Assembly (NCBI GenBank): GCA_024704765.1
Contig: JAKMXF010000311.1
Span: forward strand, 358,426 to 422,425
Length of the DNA: 64,000 nucleotides
Direction of reading: 5' to 3'
From: Oopsacas minuta
Lineage: Eukaryota > Porifera > Hexactinellida > Lyssacinosida > Leucopsacidae
Under the pieces are notes generated by a model that saw only the letters and a program-made list of their open reading frames with translations, was not told where the DNA came from and did no database searches. Shown one piece after another: positions 42,636-51,900 of this stretch. The number at the start of each line of letters is the position of its first letter. Position 1 is the first letter of the stretch. Made by a program: the position numbers and the translations under genes.

Positions 42636-45600
42636 TTATTTAAGCAGCAGTCCGTTTGGCAGCGTGTCTTCTTTCTCTATTCTAAACGTGTGTTCTCCTG
42701 TGTAAAAGCTCTGGCCAGAGACCTCAACTACAATTCCATGTCTTTCTCCTCGCTTCTCTTCTCTTAGAGCCCGTCCTGTGAAAAATCCGCCAGACGGCCC
42801 GCTGAAAGTTCGAAGATCTCCGAGTTGTATAAAACCTTTGTAGTACTGAAGTGCTATGCGAGCTGTAACGCCGCTACCACAAGGACCACGAGCTATCTAC
42901 AAATGAGATTAATTTAAATTCAGGTCAATTAATTACAGTGAAACCTCCACAAACTGGGACTTTGTCAGAAATGGGGTAGGACTATTTGCCAGGGCCGTTT
43001 AAGTCCTCAATCAACCCCTGGTATAAATGGGAGAATGGTATCACTAACTACACTATACTTACTTGTCCATCTGCCAATACACAAATATTAGCGGATACTT
43101 CTTCAGGATTCCTATCATTATCATCTATCAGAATAACTCCAGCTAGAACTCCGAGTTCTGGGCACTCTGTATGTTCTATCATAACAGTTCTCCTCAGAGC
43201 TTCTGTTAGTATTACTCCAGCAGCTGACAGACTCTGTGTAGTAGAGTCTTGCAAATTTAGTTTGAATTGACTTACATTTGCAATTGCATAATAAGTTCCA
43301 CCGTATGCAATATCGTAATTAATCCATCCGTAGTGGTCGAGGTGTATTTCATGATCTTTTGTGTAGACGAATGCTGGTACTGAGTGGAATCTGACTCTAC
43401 CAGATTTTCCATTCGAATACTCCACGAATACTTTCACAACTCCACAAGGACATTGTATCTTAACTTTAGTTTCTGGTGCCTGTGGTTTTACGAGCTTGTG
43501 GTCTAGCGCATATCTTCCAAGGGAAATTATACAATGTCCACACATTGTTACATAACCTAGATATGAAAAGGATATCACATATCACAGATTAAGCATTGCA
43601 AATAGAGTCAACTCCAGTCATATAGAAACTCAAAGGACAAGGATAATATAAGCGAATATAACCAGCGAAACGTATGTTTGGGACCATATTTGTACAATTT
43701 CAGACCTCAAAATAAGCAGATATTTCGATATAACTGGAGTTGAGTGTATTTTGCTATCACTTGTAAAGTCAACCATACAACACTACAATTTAGATTTGTT
43801 AGCCACAAATTATTCAACTTTGGAATTTGCATTTTTAGATTCTAAGGACTGATTTTGTCTGCATTCCGTAAATAATTAATTATATTTTAGTTGGTTAGCT
43901 CAGGCTGAGTTTATTGTGGGATTAAGCGGAAAGTATTTTATGTGGATTTTAATTATTTGTAACAGCAATTTTGTAAATAAGTAAAACATATATCAAAGCT
44001 CATTAATTATTTGATTATCCTATTAATTAGCTCATTAAGTACTCAATTAATTATTAACGAATGAAAATTTATTTGTACTACAAGGTTGATTCAAACTAAC
44101 CAGAACTGTTCATGAATAGAGCTGCTATGTCGGCTTCAGGGACATCCGGTGTAACGGGTAGTACCCCAAACATGTCTTTATGTCCTCTTGGCTCTAACAT
44201 AAGTCTCATACGGAGAGAATCTAAATGGCCCCTCGCATATTTTCTCTTTTCTAGGATTGTATTGCCAGTTATGCTCGGATATCCTGCTGTCACTATTCTT
44301 ACTGGATCGCCACATGTATGCATGTCTATTGTAGATATAGAACAGCTGATATCTGTGTTTGTTATAGGGCTGTTGGTAGTAGTAGTGGGGCAAATCTTTT
44401 TTGAGGGAGCATCTGGAGAGATAATGTTATGTTGAAATACAGTGGAGTTCGCCAATTTGTAATATTCGCCTAAATAGCAAGTACTCACCTAATTGTGCAA
44501 GATTTTCGGAAGAAGAAGATAGAGATCGTTTCTGAGAATCACTTCTATTATGTGTATGCGAATTATCCAATTCTTGTGAATCATTGTTTGTATGAGGAAT
44601 TTCACGTTTCATACAATGGTATAAACTTAAATTCTGTCTGTGTGAGTTATTGTTAATATGTTCAGGTCTTATAAACTGGGGCGGAACTTCTGACTTTAGC
44701 TGGTAAGGTATAGGACTAGCTTTAATAGGAAAATTTTGTATCGGGTAAGGGAGTGTGGGTGTGTTAGGCATTACTAGACTTATGGCATGATATGGGTGAG
44801 CTGGTGATGTTATAGCAGGGCTGGAGAGAGTTTGTTTATAGTTTGTTGATGGAATATCCAAGTGCATACCATTTGCATGCTAAATAATTACAGTTATGAT
44901 AAATAGCAACGTAAAATTGGTTTCAATTGATCTACTGGGGTAAGAAAATACGAATTTTGCACTTTCAAGCTTCTCATATGCAAATTGATTTTGTTTTTAT
45001 GTTTATTGGAACTTGATAACTTACCTTTGGAGTAGATGGAGTAGAAGTAATGGAATAAGATGTAGCAGGGTTAAGCTTTTTCTTAGGATTTGTAGATTGT
45101 ATATTAGGAATTAGGAGAGATAATGGTACATCATGGTTAGCATCAAGTCTGTGTAGACCTGGTGTAGACGGAGAAGGGAGGAGAGGATTAATCTTAGAAT
45201 TTGAAGGATCGAATGTGATTGGAGTTAATGGAGAGAGATGTGAGCTAGCTACACCGCTAGGCATTACTAGATAACTTCTGTTGAATAGAGATGGACTGCT
45301 GGGGGTTATTTCTCCCTGAGAACTTTCAAAAGCATTGAGATTTGTTAGTTTCTAAATGCAATGATAGTTAGAATCAATACATTTGAAATTTGAATATTTG
45401 GAAAGTATTCATTGTTTATGCTGGGATTTTCGAAATATACAGGGAAAAAGTTTGCATATTTCTGTGTGCATTTTCCCAAATAATAGCTTGAAGTTGCAAG
45501 GAAATCTTTTGAAAAAAGTTTAGTAAATGTGTGATAGAAACATAAATAATCTTGTTTCAGAACTTACAGTTGTAACAGACAGCTGGGATGATAAAGATTC

Positions 45601-47809
45601 AGACTGAGAGATAGGTCCTAGGGATTGTGAGTTAGTCATATAATGAGGCATTAAATCAGCAATAGAATCTTCATATACACAACTACTGAGCTCATCTGGT
45701 GTTTCTTGGTTAGACTTGGGGAATCCAGGTATTTGTGTGGGTACCTGTGGGTATTCCTTGGAGGGAGTCTCCCCGGCATTATCGGTCAGCTCGTATACCC
45801 TATGGCCTCTTATGTAGACGTCTTTACGTTCTTTAATTCCACGGACGGAGTACAGTGCGCATCTAAAAATTTTTGAGTAATTAGAAACCTAACATGCTAC
45901 AATACATTTGTACTTTGAGATCATGAAACGTAAGGAGTGGAATAAAATCTGTATGTTTATAATTGAATTAGAATACTTATATTGGATTACCATGTGATTA
46001 TATTAGAAAGGAAATATACGAATATTACAAGGAATTGAGTTATTGAAGTTTACTGTTTACAAAGGGGCTGAATTGTTTAAAATCAAAGGTATAACTAATT
46101 TCTATTCAAGTTTCTGTAAATATACACAACATAAATGTTACATAATATGGAATATATTTTGAAGCCTTATTTCAATAGAAATATATTTTGTATAGAAAAT
46201 TACTGAATGAAAGAATTTGGAATTCATTGATTTTGCAGAAAAGAATTTAATATTTCTGAAATTATGATAACGATAGAGGGAATAATATTTGCAACTAATT
46301 TACCGAAAATTGAGTTTCCAGTTTATTGGATTGGCTTCACTCTTCCTATGTTTGCCAGAATAAGATGCCCATTCCTTGTACAAGGCAGCATCTTTATCCA
46401 TGCAATAGGTCTTCTCGCGTGCATGTTTCCAAGGCACAGAGAACAAAGTCTTTCCGTCTGTCAACCATTTAAGTCCCTCGTACTTTCCAGAATTTATTTG
46501 TTCTACTAACCACTTTTTGAGTCGTCGCTTACCTAAGAAAATTTGTAATAAATAGTTGCGTAATTTCTTTAATTCCCTGAATAATGTCAATTCAGAAAAT
46601 TTGCATAAAACATGGAATGTGTTTTAAAGTTTCAATATTCTTTGAAAATGAGGAAAGTGTCTAGTAGCATAAAGATAGAAATCTTGCATTGCGCAAGAAA
46701 TAATGAAATTATAATTAGAAGTATTGGATCAGGCTTTTAAGAAAATACTTTCAATAACAATTTGGTCTGAAAATACTGATTGTGATGCATTACCCATTCA
46801 CTTTCATACAATCTTGTTAATTGACAAACAAAGAGAAATGTTCAGTAATATTGCGAAAATTAGTATTTCATAAAAATATCATTCATCTAAGTTATTTGCC
46901 ACATGTAATCCTATGCAAACTGTACCTTTCGATAACTTTGAGACAAGAATAACAGATCTCATAAATTCGTAATTGCAATCTAATCTATCATAGTCATGAT
47001 AAATGATGTAACATAGCAACCATTCGGATTACACAGGTGTAATGCGTCTAATGTGAAAGTAACGACAATGCATTAATCATCGTGACTTGGTATAAGAAAG
47101 AATTTCAGTTTGGCTACTGTAACATTCCACAGATTGCTGTCATTCCTAAGAGACTACAATTCTCTAAGCAACGTATATCGTGCCAAGAATGCAGTATATC
47201 AGTGTACTCAAAAATTCAAATAGGATTTGGATTGTAATGAAACAACAAAAGACGGAATAAATAATCAAACCTGGAGTTTCAATATTTAGCTCTCCACCGA
47301 ACTCTCCATCAGAATAACTACTGTTAATCAAGTCTAATTCTTGACCGCCTGAGGGAGATTGTGAATCCTGTGTTAGCGGAGACATATTTCCCTTGTCAGA
47401 GCCTGAGTATACAGGGAGATGAGGTGATGGGGGAGTTATGTTGGTAGAACGATGGTGATTTTCATCCTGGAACATTTCTGGTTTAGTATCAACACAGATC
47501 TAAAGATAGCATTACGTAAATTGGAAATTGTTCAATTTATAGTACAGTGTATGCAGATTATAAGAACACCGGAAATAAGCACTCTAGGAAACCGGTCTTG
47601 ATATATTCCTGTATATTTTATGCCGGTTGTAAGAACATGTGTTGCTACTCCGAAGGTTGTACTCATAAACGACAAACGGCATCCTGTATATTATTGATGA
47701 ATATTATTCATAGGAAAGTTACCTTTTCGTCTTCGTTGTAGTCGGGGAGGATTGTGAGAGGATGAGGAGAAGAAGATTCTATTTCCTGAGATTCAGATGC
47801 CAATTCCAT
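42636..47809 (-). CDS. IRF DNA-binding domain fused to a proline racemase-like domain
   Basis: Nine exons: 47809..47723, 47499..47271, 46532..46304, 45862..45568, 45351..45025, 44879..44489, 44412..44101, 43556..43063, 42896..42636. Phases 0,1,2,0,0,1,1,0 all match, giving 874 aa. Residues 1-105 are acidic/Ser-Pro-rich. An interferon regulatory factor domain spans about 106-205 with the five-Trp pattern: 'LKKWLVEQINS', 'GLKWL', 'SVPWKHA', 'YKEWASYSGKH', 'INWKLNFRCAL'; the DNA-contacting Arg-Cys is rebuilt exactly across an intron and 'HRVYEL' ends the domain. Residues 206-545 are Ser/Thr/Pro-rich. Residues 545-874 form a racemase domain: 'IDMHTCGDPVRI', 'YVTMCGHCIISLG' (Cys629), 'ARGPCGSGVTARIALQ' (Cys794), 'VSGQSFYTG'. 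The usual Asp before the second Cys is Ala. The IRF association domain is absent. Start is the ATG shortly after an AG in exon 1. Confidence 0.78.
42936..43048. mobile_element. MITE (family 2) in the fusion gene's last intron
   Basis: Starts 'cagtgaaacctccacaaact'; right end 'gggagaatggtatcactaa' is degenerate. Confidence 0.45.
43606..43748. mobile_element. MITE (family 1) in the fusion gene's seventh intron
   Basis: Ends 'agtcaactccagtcatat' and 'cgatataactggagttgagt' with the interior 'gtttgggaccatatttgtac' shared with 6358-6493. It lies between the exons that bring together the N-terminal part and the first catalytic Cys of the racemase domain. Confidence 0.65.
47542..47642. mobile_element. 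Inverted-repeat element with 'ttataagaaca' ends (family 3)
   Basis: 'gcagattataagaacacc' and 'gccggttgtaagaacatg' occur about 80 bp apart. The motif recurs at 55313 and in the array at 63480. It lies in intron 1 of the IRF fusion gene. Confidence 0.35.
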
Positions 47810-48993
47810 TGCAAACTAAATATTTACAAAACATTAATTCTAAAATTATAGAATTTCATAATAAGCAACTAGTTAATTGCAAATTCAAGCATTTATACAA
47901 ATAGAACAGTGAAATTGAAAGTAAAATAATATGAAAATAGGCTATATGTGTATTTCAGTGAATAACATTGCTATATTATTGTTACTAAGATGAGATCGTA
48001 AAAATAGAAAACTCACTTTATCCACATTTGCAAAGAAATTCCACTAATAATTGCCAGAGATTTGTGTTTCAGTTAGAAGAACCAATCGAATTGAAAGTAA
48101 TTGAAAGCCATTTTTCCAATTTCAGGTGGTTTTATACTCTTCAATCTCTACTACAACTCTCTGTACAATAGGAATGTTCAACTTTAGGCTCAACAACTGT
48201 TGCATATTTCTATATTATTTTCTATTGAATCTCTCTATTGATATGTGTTCTATGCTTGTTACACGTAGAAGAATTTCATAATAGCAGTTATATAACCAAA
48301 TCCATGACATTAAGTAAAGGAAGAAACCATTTTAAGTTGTCCTGAGTGAAGCAACAAAGGAGTGAAATCGAAATTCGCTTAGTTTAGCCATACCAATGAA
48401 GCCGGCGAGTTTATTTTGTGGGATTCTGCTATTCAGAAATTTCAAGATTTCTACAAAGTGTAATAATATCTGAGAAAAGCTTTGCTCTGCTTTCAAGTAT
48501 TTCTAAGATAATTATGAATCAATCAAATGCGAAGAATTCAGGATACTTGAACCTGGAAACTCATCAAGTGGAAATTGATTGTTCTCTGGAAACGGCTTCG
48601 AAAGTTGTCAACCTTGGACTGGAATGCATCTTATACTTTGATTCTCTTTCGTTTCCGAGTCTTGAGTTGCACAAAGAGGCAATAAATTGACCATATCGTA
48701 ACTCTAATGTTATTATCAACAAATTATAAACAAGATCCTACTGCTTAGTTATTAGATTCCAAACATTATAAGTGTAATTCCAATTATTGCAACCTTGAAT
48801 ATGTCATACAAGTAAATATTCAATTCCCATTATTTATAATGTTAGATTTAGATAATTATCACTCACACATTATTTACATAAAGCAAACCAAATATAAACT
48901 AGAAAACAAGAATAGATAGTCCTGAGTATCCTCAAAATTGTAAAAATATAATAAAATATGTATAATTACTCAGTGAACTTACCTATGGTAGAT
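47810..48993. other. Spacer upstream of the IRF fusion gene
   Basis: AT-rich. A 270-bp open frame at 48418-48690 has no recognisable domain and no clear splice context. CARMIL 3' sequence includes a possible UTR donor 'gtaagt' near 48980. Confidence 0.45.
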
Positions 48994-51900
48994 CTAGGTA
49001 GTCGAATCAGATTGGGCTTTTACCACTGTTTCCTGATCTTTAGGGAGATTGCTAGCTTCAGAACTTTGTTCTTTATCGTTACTTGGCGGTTTCTGATTCA
49101 TTTCTGTAGTTTCTAAGGAAGTTCTTTTCGGTTTAGCTGGAGCTGTTGGCTTGGCCTTTACGGGCGGGGATTTATTACCTTCAATACTACTGGATAATTC
49201 CTTAGAATCTAATTGGTTAGTGACGTCATCATCTGCGTTAGCTTTTTCCTTTTTCGGCACTTCTTCAGCAACTTTCTCCTTCACTTCTTTAGCATCTGCA
49301 GAAACTGTGGTTGATTTTAACACTGGTTTATTTGCAGTAGGTTTAGGTCTGGTTGCAACCTGAGGCTTTGGTAAGATTGGTTTCTTAGAAACTGAGGGAG
49401 ATTTCCTAATATCATCTTGCCCTAAAAGCGCTGGAGTAATGGCACCAACAGATGTTTTTCTAGTCGGCTTTTCTTCTATAGGTTCCGGAGTTTTTTTTTG
49501 TGTTTTAGGAGAGGGCATAGTAGTTCTCCTCACTGCTATTGGTGGGGATAAGGTAGGGTTAGCAGTAGTAATATGCTCGCTTGTAATTATATTTTCTTCT
49601 GTATTATCGCTACTGGTTAGTTCTCCACTTGGGATAGGTGAGATTGTATCCTCCACTTTTTCTACTTTTGATTGCGCTGGTTTTTCAGTTATTTCTTTGC
49701 TCTCATCTCTATCAACAATTCCTGAACCGGAAATACTGTCATGTTTTGTAACAGTTCCTATATCTTCTAATTTGTCTTCAATTTCTGGTGCCGTTTCATT
49801 TGTTTCGGATTCTTTCGTTACAGGAGTTTCCTCTACCTTAGATTCTGGTAATAAGGTTGCTTCCTCCAACTTAGATTCAGTCAATTCAGTAGTCTGAATA
49901 GGTTTTTCGGGTTCTGGATTTGGAGATTTAGGCACTTCGTGTTTCTCTGGCGTGACATTGCTTTCTTCTATTTTGGCGGCTGGGGATTCCGAAATATCTT
50001 CTGTTTTGGTTCCTCGAGATACGGAGGTATCTTTTGTTTTCGCGCTTGGAGTTACAGGAGTATCTTCTGCTTTGGCGCTTGGAGTGACAGGAGTATCTTG
50101 TGCTTTGGCGCTTGGAGTGACAGGAGTATCTTGTGCTTTGGCGCTTGGAGTTGCAGGAGTATCTTCTGCTTTGGCGCTTGGAGTTGCAGGAGTATCTTCT
50201 GCTTTGGCGCTTGGAGTTGCAGGAGTATCTTCTGCTTTGGCGCTTGGAGTTTCAGGAGTATCTTCTGCTTTGGCGCTTGGAGTTAGGGCCGTATCTTCTG
50301 TTTTGGCGCTTGGAGTTACAGGAGTATCTTCTGCTTTAGCGCCTGGAGGAATACCCTCCAAGTTTGAACCAAATGATACAGTGTCTTCTTCCAAATTAGG
50401 AACAGGGGATTTAGGAGTATCTTTTAACTTTGAAGTTCCATCTTGAGTAGAGTCCAGAATTGTATCCAATTTATGTTTTGCAGCAACAGGAGGTTCATTG
50501 ATCTCTTCAGCAGGTTTTATAGCCTTGTTATCTGGTCTCTGCTTTGGTTTAGGCTTAGATGGAATTGGTTGAGAATCAGTTTTCCTTACAGTTTGACTTG
50601 AGACCGTTTTTTCCGGCAAATCTTCATCCATTATCGATTCTTGGAAAATGTTTTCGGAGGATTTTGTTGCTGCGAGCTTTGCTTTACCCAATCCACCCTG
50701 TAGTACAGAGGCTAAGCCCGGGCCCATACCAATCGGTACTTTCATTGCCTTCCGTGGAGAAGTTGGAGGAGCAACTTTTTTCTCTTCTGTGCCTTCAGGC
50801 TGCTTAGCTGACGAAGCTTGATCTGTCATTTCTAACTTTAATTGAGATCTATCTTTTACAACAGGTTCATCCTCAGCTTCTGGAACATTCTCGAATCCTG
50901 GAGCAGATGCATTACTTATCTCAGTGAATAAATCTATTTCTTCTTTTGCTATGTCTGGAGCAGTACGTTCTTTCCTACGTGGTGGCCGTCTTGGGGGACC
51001 TCTTGGTTTGGATTTATGCATATCTAAATCTGGCGCTTGTGCTGCTACTTTCGAAAGATCATCGAATGTTGTAATATCAGGTAATGAATCAGTCTCAACT
51101 TTCTTTAGAGAAGAACTTGAATCGTTTCGCTTTGCAGGCTTTGATTTCTTGTCTTTATCTTCTTTCTCTTTCTTACCTTTGAGAGAATTGATGAATTTTG
51201 GTTTTCCAAATCGTTTCCCATGTTTGGTGGCAGTTTCTTGGGTGGAATCAGCTGTTGCCCCCTCGCAAACATTTTGTATGTCTGACACATCACATGGTGC
51301 TGTAGTCTCAATTATTTTAGGAATTGGATCTGCAGAGATTTCTGAAGGTTGTGAATCGCTCTCTAAGTCATCTAAATCCTCTGATTTTGTGTCAATATTA
51401 AATTCTGGATTGAAAGTTGAATAGCTAACACGATGGCGTTTCATACTTACACTAAATGCTAGTTTAAGTCTGCTGGTTGTTCCTGACAGATTCCTGTCTG
51501 GACTTTTAGGGAATTCTGTAGTTTCTAAGTTAGAAACTTGCTGACACATTACGTCAATTTCTTTCACAACCAACTCGCATGTTTGCAAAATCAGTATTTC
51601 AACCATTTTCAAATTTCTTGCATTTACACTTGATGATAATCCACTAAGAAATACTGACAGAGTATCTTCAGTAAATATGTTCTGATTGTCTGAAGCTGGA
51701 AGGTTTTCCTTTAGTTCTTCGATCTTTTCCTTACTAATCACATCACCCAATGAATATTCCAACTTTTCTAACATATCAGCTATTATCTTGTCTCTATAAG
51801 TAAGGATTTGAGGTGATAAAGCTGTCTTTGATTGCTCATTTATTAGTTCTGAGAGGCGAAATGAAATTTCTTTTTCAAGTTTGTTTGAGTAGAAGTCCTC

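Noticed and set aside
44101-44488. Racemase part as an independent gene starting in exon 7
   Set aside because: The only ATG in the right frame (in 'IDMHTC') would cut the first strand of the domain. The frame is open upstream to an acceptor whose phase matches the IRF-side donor. Kept as the main alternative to test.
48418-48690. 90-residue open frame as a gene
   Set aside because: No domain, no splice signals, and length expected by chance.
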